Shown here piece after piece: positions 8,312-16,756 of a DNA stretch of 64,000 nucleotides. The stretch comes from Acidobacteriota bacterium (lineage in GTDB: Bacteria > Acidobacteriota > Blastocatellia > Pyrinomonadales > Pyrinomonadaceae). The stretch is taken from positions 33,609 through 97,608 of the forward strand of contig QHXR01000006.1 in NCBI GenBank assembly GCA_003223025.1. The letters run 5' to 3'. A program made the translations under genes and the position numbers. Position 1 is the first letter of the stretch, and the number at the start of each line of letters is the position of its first letter. The notes beneath the pieces are model-generated. The model was not told where the DNA came from and ran no database searches. It saw nothing but the letters and a program-made list of their open reading frames with translations.

Positions 8312-9846
8312 ATCACTCGAAGATCGATTCCCGTCATGTTGCCGGGCTTCTCAACGCCAAGCATCCCGAGGATCGTCGGAGCCACGTCGCACAAAGAACC
8401 GCCGTTCATCAGTCCGACATGCTTCGCTTGATCATCGACGATATGCAATGGAACCGGGTTGAGCGTCGTAAATCTATTCGGTTTGCCGTTGGCGTCGATC
8501 ATCTGCTCGCAGCTCGCATGCGATGCCGTCACTACGCTGATGCCGCCGGCTTCCTGGATCTTTTCGACTACACCGCCGAGACAAGTATCGACGTACTGCA
8601 CCGCTTCGATCGTCCGTTCGAGACTTCCCGTCTCCGCTGCGATCGCCGCAGCGGAAAAATTTACGACGAAGACGCCGGTTTCTCCAGATTTGACGTGCTG
8701 CAACACGCGATCCGCGATCTTGAAACTTTCCATCTCCGGTTCCGAGTCGCGATGATGCCCGGTCGGAAGTTCGACATGTGCACCGCATTCGTAGATCGTC
8801 GCGTCGGCACCGCCGTTAAAGAAACTCGTGACATGTGGAAACCTGTCGGTTCCGGCAACACGATAGTTTGCGATCTGATTCCCGGCGAGCACCTGGCCGA
8901 GTACGGAGCCCTCGGTCTCGGGCATGAAGGCGACCGGCAAATTAAAACTGTGATCGTACTCGGTAAGGCAGATCGCGTCGATGGTAGGCTTCGTCATTGC
9001 TTGGCCAATCTCGGGAACTGCCAGCGAGCGTGCGAGCTGCCGCATAGTGTCCGCACGATGATTGAAAAAGATAACGAGATCTCCGTCGGCGATGGTCGCG
9101 ACCGGAACACCGGTGTCTTTTTCGAGCACGATCGGAGCGATGAACTCGTCGGCGATGCCGCGCAGGAATGAGTTTCGGATCGCGGTCCTCGCATCAAATG
9201 CGCGCTCGCCTTCGGCGTGGATAAGCATCGTGAACGCGCGTGCTGTCCGTTCCCAATTTTCACCGCTGTCCATCCCAAAGAACCGGCCGCAAAGAGTCGC
9301 GATCGTTCCGATTCCGATGTCTGCCATCTTGATCTCGAGCGCTTCGATATAAATGTCTGCGGTTCGTGGTGGCACATCACGGCCGTCGAGGATCCCGTGA
9401 ATAAAAACTTCTCTGACGCCGGCTCGTTTCGCCATGCGAAGAAGCGTGTACAGATTTTCCGGCGACGAATGAATACCACCGTCGCTCAGCAGCCCGATCA
9501 GGTGAAGCGGCTTCCCTACAGCCGCGGCGTTGGCGATCGCCGGCTGCAGAACGGGGTTGTTTTCAAATTCGCCGTTACGAACTGCCCTCGCGATACGTGT
9601 GACCTCCGTCTGCACGACGCGTCCGGCACCGATATTCAAATGTCCCGCTTCGGCACTGCCCGCGGTTCCGTTTGCGAGTCCGACGTACTCCCCGGATGCA
9701 GCGAGTTCCGTACGCGGAAAGCGCGCACATATCTCGTCGTAATACGGAGTATGAGCGAGTGCTACGGCATTGCCGACGGTACTGTCGGATATTCCCCAGC
9801 CATCAAGAAGGATCAAAGCAACGGGGCGTCTTTTTTCGTTAAACAT
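8308..9846 (-). CDS. gpmI: 2,3-bisphosphoglycerate-independent phosphoglycerate mutase
   Basis: Interconverts 3- and 2-phosphoglycerate in glycolysis; cytoplasmic dimetal enzyme of the alkaline phosphatase superfamily. 512 residues, normal size. Seen: VALILLDGWGIS at the N-terminus (metal Asp), GAGRVVQTEVTRI, HGILDGRDVPPRTA and TASHASCEQM. The nucleophile motif reads AGSAEAGHLNIGAGR (about residue 60) where the family has GNSEVGHLN, so the aligned catalytic Ser position is Ala and the only nearby Ser is one residue earlier. The start at 9846 is chosen because the family N-terminus begins there; the open frame upstream runs through an inverted repeat. Confidence 0.93.
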   Translation of the reverse strand: MFNEKRRPVALILLDGWGISDSTVGNAVALAHTPYYDEICARFPRTELAASGEYVGLANGTAGSAEAGHLNIGAGRVVQTEVTRIARAVRNGEFENNPVLQPAIANAAAVGKPLHLIGLLSDGGIHSSPENLYTLLRMAKRAGVREVFIHGILDGRDVPPRTADIYIEALEIKMADIGIGTIATLCGRFFGMDSGENWERTARAFTMLIHAEGERAFDARTAIRNSFLRGIADEFIAPIVLEKDTGVPVATIADGDLVIFFNHRADTMRQLARSLAVPEIGQAMTKPTIDAICLTEYDHSFNLPVAFMPETEGSVLGQVLAGNQIANYRVAGTDRFPHVTSFFNGGADATIYECGAHVELPTGHHRDSEPEMESFKIADRVLQHVKSGETGVFVVNFSAAAIAAETGSLERTIEAVQYVDTCLGGVVEKIQEAGGISVVTASHASCEQMIDANGKPNRFTTLNPVPLHIVDDQAKHVGLMNGGSLCDVAPTILGMLGVEKPGNMTGIDLRVI

Positions 9847-9980
9847 AAACTGGAAAGGCGGGATTCTTGAGGAAATATGAGAATTTCTCGGTCGGAAACT
9901 CTCGTCTGCCCGTACATTATAACCGAATCGGTCGGGTCGGGTGCAAGAGTTTTGAGAAGTGTCCGCCCGATTAATTCTGA

Positions 9981-10176
9981 GCTCGCGAACGCGAGCGACG
10001 GCATAAAGCCCCGCGTGGAGCGAAGCGGAACCCGGGTTAAGACGAAAAACTGAAGGTCGTGAATGCGAGCGACGGACATTGTGTTTATATCCGGCTCTCG
10101 CATACGCGAGCTCTTTCTTTCTCATCGCTCCCCGGTTCACACCGGGGGCTTTATGCCGTCGTTCGCATTCGCGAAC
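9981..10176. repeat. large inverted repeat with CGGCATAAAGCCCC core
   Basis: Left arm from 9981 (GCTCGCGAACGCGAGCGACG, then GCATAAAGCCCC) pairs with the right arm ending at 10176 (GGGGGCTTTATGCCGTCG, then TTCGCATTCGCGAAC). Smaller palindromes of the CTCGCATACGCGAG type sit inside. It fills most of the 347-bp gap between gpmI and the GNAT gene; nothing else is visible there. Different sequence family from the heptad repeats. Confidence 0.8.
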
Positions 10177-10193
10177 TAAGAATCCATCGGAAC

Positions 10194-10613
10194 CTAATAC
10201 GCGTCCGGAGCGGTGCGCTCCATCCATCGTTCCGGGAACTTCAGCGAGGCGAATTCGAAGTGCTCATACAATCCATGTGCATCCTTTGTCGCGAGCAGCC
10301 AACGTCGCAGACCTTGCAGTTCAGGATGCGAGACGATCGTCTCCATAAGCCGCTTGCTCAGCCCACGGCCGCGATATTCGTCGAGAATAAAAACATCTCC
10401 GAGATAAGCGAATGTCGCGCGATCGCTGACGACGCGTGCGAATCCGATCTGGCGATCACCGAGATAGACTCCGAAACAAATTGAATTCTCGATCGCGGTC
10501 TTCGTCTGCTCGAACGTTCGCGTCTTCGCCCAGTAGGATTCCTCGACGAGAAACTTATGGATCATCTCGACGTCGAGTTTTGATTTGTCGGTACTGATCT
10601 CGAAGTTTTCCAT
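10194..10613 (-). CDS. GNAT-family N-acetyltransferase
   Basis: 139 residues, a single GNAT fold. The acetyl-CoA loop is visible as ILDEYRGRGLSKRLM (R/QxxGxG type, about residue 77), preceded by the beta4 strand FAYLGDVF and followed by a C-terminal YEHFEF strand. Similar small GNATs act on amines or amino acids; the substrate cannot be predicted. Starting at ATG 10613 gives the typical family N-terminus (MENFEISTDKSKLD). A GTG at 10658 in frame would overlap the upstream kinase stop (GTGA) and cannot be excluded, because it would couple the two genes. Confidence 0.85.
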   Translation of the reverse strand: MENFEISTDKSKLDVEMIHKFLVEESYWAKTRTFEQTKTAIENSICFGVYLGDRQIGFARVVSDRATFAYLGDVFILDEYRGRGLSKRLMETIVSHPELQGLRRWLLATKDAHGLYEHFEFASLKFPERWMERTAPDAY

Positions 10614-10654
10614 TTCAACAATTCTTTCTCTCGGTTGGCGTGACCATCTGATGT

Positions 10655-11176
10655 TCACGCGAGGACGCTAGGACGCAAAGTTCTCAAGTAGGTCTCAACA
10701 TCACGGTGAGTCGAGAGTGTAACTATGTTCACCTTATCAGCCACACGCGACAAACGCTCTAAGACATGCGGGCGAGATCTCGTCGGATAGTTCCATGTCC
10801 ACTTGATAAAACTCCAATCGAACTTCTCAGGGCATCCGTCCGCAAGATCGGGCCGCGTTCGTCCGCGATAGGTTACGGTCCGCTTCATGACTCGCCAGGT
10901 GCAGACGTGACGCGGAAGATCGAGAAAGACGACTGTGTCGCAGTGGGCGAGCCGCATTTCCATCGTCGCACCGTAATTTCCGTCGATGATCCACGAATCG
11001 CGTTTCAGAAATTCCTCGACTTGCACTCGCCAAACTTCTCGATCAGGTTCGGTCCAGCCCGCGCTCCAAAAATAGCGATCGAGATGTACGACCGGCAACC
11101 CGGTAACTTCGCCGAGCTGTCTTGAGAAAACAGACTTCCCCGAGCCGCACGATCCGATGACCAAAACCTTTTTCAC
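10655..11176 (-). CDS. P-loop kinase-like protein (FlaR/adenylate kinase-like)
   Basis: 173 residues. Walker A is GSCGSGKSVFSRQL at residues 8-21; PVVHLDRYFW, IIDGNYGATM and VFLDLPRHVC are typical of the small proteins annotated as DNA topology modulation protein FlaR or adenylate-kinase-like. The FlaR name rests on old genetics; the true substrate is unknown. The last codons (RPSVLA then TGA) lie in a repeat word GCGTCCTAGCGTCCTCGCGT, one arm of the family seen complete at 14935-15018. It is followed closely by the GNAT gene, probably as an operon. Confidence 0.82.
   Translation of the reverse strand: MKKVLVIGSCGSGKSVFSRQLGEVTGLPVVHLDRYFWSAGWTEPDREVWRVQVEEFLKRDSWIIDGNYGATMEMRLAHCDTVVFLDLPRHVCTWRVMKRTVTYRGRTRPDLADGCPEKFDWSFIKWTWNYPTRSRPHVLERLSRVADKVNIVTLSTHRDVETYLRTLRPSVLA
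10657..10683. repeat. single arm of the GCGTCTTAGCG repeat inside a gene end
   Basis: TTCACGCGAGGACGCTAGGA and on to 10683 matches the right arm of the inverted repeat at 14992-15018. It encodes the C-terminus and stop of the P-loop protein. No partner arm is seen nearby. Confidence 0.55.
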
Positions 11177-11196
11177 GCGAGGTACTACGTTGGATT

Positions 11197-11724
11197 TTAG
11201 TTCCGGGTTCTCCGTTTATCACCGAAGACGTCTCGAGCTCTCACACGAAGCGCGATCGTCGAATGCGGAATGCTTTTGTCTGCCATAACTTTGAGCTCAT
11301 TTATCAACGACTCTTCGCCGTCCGCGATCTTCGCCGCGACCGTCAATGCAAACACCCGCACGCCGACCGGGCGACTCAGATCGTCGAGAAATCTTGTGCA
11401 GATATCGTAAAGACGTCCACGATGACGCGGCGGGATATCGACGAACTGGAACATGCGAAGAATATTTCGATGAGCTCCGGTGTGGACGTCATCGCGTTCG
11501 AGGAGTGCGATCAGTTTCGGGAAATACGGAAGCGCGAGTTTCGGATGATTCTCGACGCAGCAGTTGACCGACCACGAAGCACGTTGGACGGGACGATATT
11601 CGTCGGAGAGAAATACCTTCATCAACTCTTTGAACCTCTCCGGATCGCCGCCAACGTGTTCGACGATCTTCATCGTCTGTCGCTTCGAATGCTCAGCCGC
11701 CAGTGCTTCGCGGATATTCATCAT
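11197..11724 (-). CDS. HEAT-repeat-like conserved protein
   Basis: 175 residues, all-helical in appearance, with repeated helix pairs (EYRPVQRASWSVNCCVENHP, ALPYFPKLIALLERDD, and near 130 VRVFALTVAAKIADGEESL) like a short HEAT/ARM solenoid. No catalytic motif. Such proteins serve as docking scaffolds; function unknown. It begins with MMNIREALAAEHSK just upstream of a 220-bp palindrome that separates it from eno. The gap to the downstream P-loop gene is 20 bp, so it may head a three-gene unit with that gene and the GNAT gene. Confidence 0.65.
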   Translation of the reverse strand: MMNIREALAAEHSKRQTMKIVEHVGGDPERFKELMKVFLSDEYRPVQRASWSVNCCVENHPKLALPYFPKLIALLERDDVHTGAHRNILRMFQFVDIPPRHRGRLYDICTRFLDDLSRPVGVRVFALTVAAKIADGEESLINELKVMADKSIPHSTIALRVRARDVFGDKRRTRN

Positions 11725-11733
11725 GCGCTAGCT

Positions 11734-11956
11734 TTTTTTGAACGCGGATTGGGCGGGTCAGGCGGATTAAGTCGGATCTGAAATGCAAAGATTTTCTGGG
11801 TTCGTGTCTTTTTCGTGTAGTTAGTGTGGTTCGTGGTTCCGTTTTCTAAGAAGCTAACCACGAACCACACTAATCACACGAAAAGGAACACGAAATAGTC
11901 TGAAAAATTCAGATCCGTCTTAATCCGCCTGACCCGCCCAATCCGCGTTCAAAAAA
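11734..11956. repeat. 220-bp near-perfect palindrome between eno and HEAT gene
   Basis: Outer arms: 11734-11781 (TTTTTTGAACGCGGATTGGG and on) and 11909-11956 are complementary over about 48 nt with few mismatches. Inner arms: 11800-11838 (word GTGTGGTTCGTGGTT) and 11857-11894 (AACCACGAACCACAC). The loop is about 18 nt. It occupies the whole gap between two minus-strand genes. A-tracts at one end and T-tracts at the other mean a terminator-like structure in either direction. Confidence 0.9.
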
Positions 11957-11969
11957 CTCTCAGCCGAGG

Positions 11970-13283
<1,314 letters not shown>

Positions 13284-13370
13284 TTATTTACTCCGTAAGA
13301 TTAGTTTGAATTGATTAAATTTAGCGTGAATAGAAAGGAAAGACAAAGGCGTTTGTTGTTGGTCATATCA

Positions 13371-13468
13371 GTGTTCTTTTCGTGCGCTTTCGTGTGAGTT
13401 AGTGGTTCAGTAATTCGGAGTTGACTGGAACCACCAACGCACACGAAAACGCACGAAAAGAAAGAACG
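13371..13468. repeat. inverted repeat between CorC-like gene and eno
   Basis: Left arm 13371-13410 (GTGTTCTTTTCGTGCGCTTT and on, to GTGGTTCAG) and right arm 13426-13468 (CTGGAACCACCAACGCACAC and on, to AAAGAAC) are complementary with a few bulges. The words CGTGTG and GTGGTT are shared with the 11800-11894 and 18700-18810 repeats. It sits directly 3' of the CorC-like stop codon. Confidence 0.85.
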
Positions 13469-14833
13469 CTAAACCGTCTTCTCCATTCTTACCTGCAGGA
13501 TTCGCCGCTTCGCGGCTTTCTCGATCTTGAAAACGTGACCGTTGAACGGAACCGTGTCGCCTTCGGTAAGAAGCTCGCCGGCTTCGGATAATAGAAATCC
13601 GGCGACGGTCGTGTAGCCTTCGGATACCGGCACGTTCAAACCGAGACGGCGATTCAGATCACGAACGGCGAGGCCGCCGTCGAGAACAAAACTCCCATCG
13701 GGCTGCTCATGGATCTGATCGTTGACTTCTTCGTCGTGCTCGTCGGAGATGTCGCCGACGATCTCTTCAAGCAGATCCTCAAGCGTGATGATCCCCTCGA
13801 CTCCGCCGTGCTCATCGACGACGAATCCGAAGTGAAACTTCTCGCGCTGCATCTGACGCAGCACGTCTTCGAGGCGAGCGGTGTCGACGACATATGTCGG
13901 CTTCTGCATGACGCGCTCGAGCTTAAATGATTTCGGCCGCATCAAGCTCGTCATTAAATCTTTGCTGTGAACGACGCCGACCATGTCGTCGAGGGATCCG
14001 CGATAGACCGGGAGACGCGAGTATCCGTGCTGACGAAATTGTGCGGCGAGCTCATCGAGGGTGCAGTTCTCGGATACGGCGACGATCTCGGTTCGCGGGA
14101 TCATCGCTTCCTTCACAGTCGTCTCCGAAAATTCAAAGACTTTATTTATCAGCTTCCGCTCTTCTTCGTTCAGATGACCACTCTGCTCGGAAGCTCTGAT
14201 CAGCTGCCGGATCTCGTCTTCGGTGTAGATCGAAGCGTGCTCGCTATCGGCGTGCAATCCGAAAATGCGCACGGTTCTCGCACTTGCCCAATCGAGCGCA
14301 TGGATGAACGGCTTGAAGGTCTTGTAGAAGATCTGCATCGGCAACGCTACGCCCATCGCCACCTTTTCCGCGAGCTGCAATCCGAAAAGTTTCGGAGCCT
14401 GTTCGCCGAGGACGATGTGAAGTGTCGTGATAATAACGAAGGCTATCGTGTAGGAAACGAAATGGCGCAACGACTCCGGCAGGTTGCTGATGACGCCGCC
14501 CAGTATCGCTTCGACGACCGGTTCACCCAGCGCGCCAAGTCCGAGCGAGGCTAGCGTGATCCCGAGTTGCGATGCGGAGAGATATGCATTCAGATTGTCC
14601 AAAACGGACATCAGACGAATTGCGGCTTTGTCTCCCTCGGCGGCGAGGGTTTCGATCCTCGATTTGCGCACTCCGACAATGGCGAATTCAGCCGCGACGA
14701 AAAATCCGTTCGCAAGCACAAGCAAAAGCACAAGAAGGATCTTGAGCGCGGCAGACAGGAAAGTCGGTGACTCGGGAATCGCGCCGGTCTCGGCGGCTTG
14801 AAAGAAAAAGGCCAAACTAGCAGGGTCGTCCAT
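13469..14833 (-). CDS. CorC/HlyC-family transporter (CNNM-type, DUF21-CBS-CorC_HlyC)
   Basis: 454 residues in the order DUF21/CNNM membrane domain (about 25-215, four hydrophobic stretches, FVAAEFAIVGVRKSRIETLA typical), a CBS pair (about 235-360, with MIPRTEIVAVSE and GVVHSKDLM), and a CorC_HlyC domain (about 375-450, GYTTVAGFLLSEAGELLTEG). Such proteins are linked to Mg2+ or Co2+ efflux, or membrane damage resistance; the old hemolysin label is not supported. A possible leader hydrophobic segment precedes the DUF21 domain. It is monocistronic between two repeats. Confidence 0.93.
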   Translation of the reverse strand: MDDPASLAFFFQAAETGAIPESPTFLSAALKILLVLLLVLANGFFVAAEFAIVGVRKSRIETLAAEGDKAAIRLMSVLDNLNAYLSASQLGITLASLGLGALGEPVVEAILGGVISNLPESLRHFVSYTIAFVIITTLHIVLGEQAPKLFGLQLAEKVAMGVALPMQIFYKTFKPFIHALDWASARTVRIFGLHADSEHASIYTEDEIRQLIRASEQSGHLNEEERKLINKVFEFSETTVKEAMIPRTEIVAVSENCTLDELAAQFRQHGYSRLPVYRGSLDDMVGVVHSKDLMTSLMRPKSFKLERVMQKPTYVVDTARLEDVLRQMQREKFHFGFVVDEHGGVEGIITLEDLLEEIVGDISDEHDEEVNDQIHEQPDGSFVLDGGLAVRDLNRRLGLNVPVSEGYTTVAGFLLSEAGELLTEGDTVPFNGHVFKIEKAAKRRILQVRMEKTV

Positions 14834-14934
14834 TTCGGAAACTAATCAACAAATCCTTGCCGTCCTCACGGCGAAATCGAATGTGGCGATTATAACACAC
14901 GGGGATTTTCGGGAAAGTAGTCCGATGCAGCGAA

Positions 14935-15018
14935 CTTTGCGTCTTAGCGGCTTTGCGTGAACATCTGCGCCGCGGGCCCGTGACGATGATTTTCACGCAA
15001 AGACGCTAAGACGCAAAG
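14935..15018. repeat. inverted repeat of GCGTCTTAGCG / CTTTGCGT words
   Basis: Left arm 14935-14961 (CTTTGCGTCTTAGCGGCTTT and on) and right arm 14992-15018 (TTCACGCAAAGACGCTAAGA and on) differ at about one position. The 30-nt loop is GC-rich. It lies between the NifU-like gene stop (15042) and the CorC-like start. A lone arm recurs at 10657-10683. Confidence 0.88.
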
Positions 15019-15041
15019 AGTACACTCGATAATTCGATTAT

Positions 15042-15656
15042 TTAGATCTGCGAGCTCCGTTCGGCATCGATCAATTCCTGGATCAACATCCGGCACGATC
15101 CGCAACCGGAACCGGCTCGAACTCGACTCGCAACTTGCGCTACATCGGTTAATTTATTCTCAACGATCGTAGCCACGATAGTGTCTTCGGAAATGCCGAA
15201 GCATGTACAGATGAGCGCCTTTTCGCCTTCGTACTCCGCAACACGGAGCTCACGATAATTAGACATCGCCTTGTGCAGCGCATCGAAGACGACCGACGAG
15301 CATTGTTCGCGACCCGATGGAAACTCACCGAGACCATGACTAACGACATCGCGAAGCTCGTAATCGTTCAGCCCATGTAAATCAGCGAGCTGCTTTCCCA
15401 GGAGCCAGTCGCAAACAATATCGGCCGCCGCGATCATAAATCCGCAACCGTTCGTTCGAAAACTCGCCTTCTCGATTTCATCGCCATCGATCACAACAAA
15501 CATCTCGACGAACGATCCGCAGACAAAACTCGCGGCAATTCCCCGGCTGCCGAGATCTTCGTTGACGGCGTTCTTTGCCGCGAGAAATCGCTCGTGAATT
15601 TTTGACGGATAGAAGGCCACGAAGAGATTCTGACACGAGCGCCCGCGTATTCGCAT
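15042..15656 (-). CDS. NifU-like Fe-S scaffold protein (IscU domain + BFD-type [2Fe-2S] domain)
   Basis: 204 residues. N-terminal IscU/NifU_N-like domain (about 15-130) has FYPSKIHERFLAAKNA, SFVCGS, SFRTNGCGFMIAAAD and REQCSSV, giving three candidate cluster Cys. A BFD-like domain (about 148-200) follows with CTCFGISEDTI and GSGCGSCRMLI, four Cys for a [2Fe-2S] cluster. The NifU C-terminal Nfu domain is absent. Likely scaffold in Fe-S cluster assembly, though no IscS, IscA or nif genes are in the window. Divergent from the TlpA-like gene with a 39-bp gap. Confidence 0.82.
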   Translation of the reverse strand: MRIRGRSCQNLFVAFYPSKIHERFLAAKNAVNEDLGSRGIAASFVCGSFVEMFVVIDGDEIEKASFRTNGCGFMIAAADIVCDWLLGKQLADLHGLNDYELRDVVSHGLGEFPSGREQCSSVVFDALHKAMSNYRELRVAEYEGEKALICTCFGISEDTIVATIVENKLTDVAQVASRVRAGSGCGSCRMLIQELIDAERSSQI

Positions 15657-15695
15657 CGCCGCGGAGATGCCTGATCACTCGGATTGTGTAAAATC

Positions 15696-16265
15696 ATGTG
15701 GATGGTTCGCTTTCTCATTTTGATCGCTTTGCTTTGCACGACATTCGGTTGCCGTCCGGCCGCAGCCCCGGTTTCAGTCGGCACAAAGCCTGTGTCCGTG
15801 AACGGAGTTCCGGCAAAAGACGCTCCGGCTCAACCGTCGAAACCGGTCGGAGAGATGAGCTGGACGAATTTCGATGGCAAGATCCAGAAAGTGAAAGATC
15901 TCGAGGGAAAAGTCTTGCTGCTCGATTTCTGGGCGACGTATTGCGTACCATGCGTCGAAGAGATCCCGCATCTGATCGAACTCCAGGCGAAGTACGGATC
16001 GGATTTTCAGGTCGTAGGACTGCACGTTGGCGGTGATGAAGATAAGCCGAAAGTTCCGGCGTTCGTCGAGCGTTTGAAGATCACTTATCCGCTCGCGTAT
16101 CCCGAGGACGCTCTGACGGCTTACGTGTTTGGGCAACAATCTGCGATCCCGCAGACCGCAGTCTTTGACCGGTCCGGAAAACTCGTAAAGAAAATTACAG
16201 GCTTTGGACCTGAGATAAAAACGGAGCTCGATCAGGCAGTCGCCGAGGCGATATCGAATAAATGA
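15696..16265 (+). CDS. TlpA-like thioredoxin-fold lipoprotein
   Basis: About 189 residues. The signal peptide is MWMVRFLILIALLCTTFGC with a good lipobox (TFGC), then a Pro/Ala-rich linker to residue 50. The thioredoxin/AhpC-TSA domain has LLLDFWATYCVPCVEEIPHL with the CVPC active site (about residue 83-86) and the cis-Pro region AIPQTAVFDRSGK. It probably reduces periplasmic disulfides, for example in cytochrome c maturation. The start could also be the next Met (15702) or TTG 15684. The TGA stop overlaps the Nudix ATG (ATGA), so the two are translationally coupled. Confidence 0.88.
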   Translation: MWMVRFLILIALLCTTFGCRPAAAPVSVGTKPVSVNGVPAKDAPAQPSKPVGEMSWTNFDGKIQKVKDLEGKVLLLDFWATYCVPCVEEIPHLIELQAKYGSDFQVVGLHVGGDEDKPKVPAFVERLKITYPLAYPEDALTAYVFGQQSAIPQTAVFDRSGKLVKKITGFGPEIKTELDQAVAEAISNK

Positions 16266-16708
16266 ACGACGCAGTTGTTCCAACTCTGAATCAGGTCTCC
16301 GCCGGCGGCGTCGTGTATCGCGGAGATTCTTCGAATATGGAAGTCGTCATCGTCCGGGTCGTTCCCGAGCGACGGTGGCAGTTACCGAAGGGCATCATCG
16401 ACGACGGCGAAACTACGGAGCAAGCCGCGCTGCGAGAGGTACGTGAGGAGTCGGGCATGACCGCCGAGATCGTAGCCCCGCTCGAGACAATCGAATACTG
16501 GTTCACGGCCGATTGGGATGACAGCCGAAGACGCATTCATAAGTTCGTACATTTCTTTCTTATGCGTCACATCGACGGGGACGGTTCGGATCATGACCAC
16601 GAAGTCGACGAGGTCCGATGGGTCACGATCGACGAAGCTCTGCAGACTCTCAAATTCCCGAGCGAACGCGATCTGGTTCGAAAAGCGGCGGCGATGATCG
16701 GCGAATAG
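16262..16708 (+). CDS. Nudix hydrolase
   Basis: 148 residues. The Nudix box is complete: GIIDDGETTEQAALREVREE followed by SGM, matching GX5EX7REUXEEXGU. SAGGVVYRG and the later EVDEVRWVTIDEAL fit the diadenosine polyphosphate or (d)NTP hydrolase-like subgroup seen beside many bacterial genes. Substrate not assignable. The ATG overlaps the upstream TlpA-like stop by 4 nt. The GH15 gene starts 48 bp downstream on the same strand, so a three-gene unit is possible. Confidence 0.92.
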   Translation: MNDAVVPTLNQVSAGGVVYRGDSSNMEVVIVRVVPERRWQLPKGIIDDGETTEQAALREVREESGMTAEIVAPLETIEYWFTADWDDSRRRIHKFVHFFLMRHIDGDGSDHDHEVDEVRWVTIDEALQTLKFPSERDLVRKAAAMIGE

Positions 16709-16756
16709 CCCGTTCCTACGCCATGTGTTACCTTCGACTTCGGTCCTTTTTATTTA

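Noticed and set aside
8089..9171. 360-residue open frame antisense to gpmI
   Set aside because: No recognisable motif and it overlaps the real small gene at 8105; a shadow of GC-biased codons.
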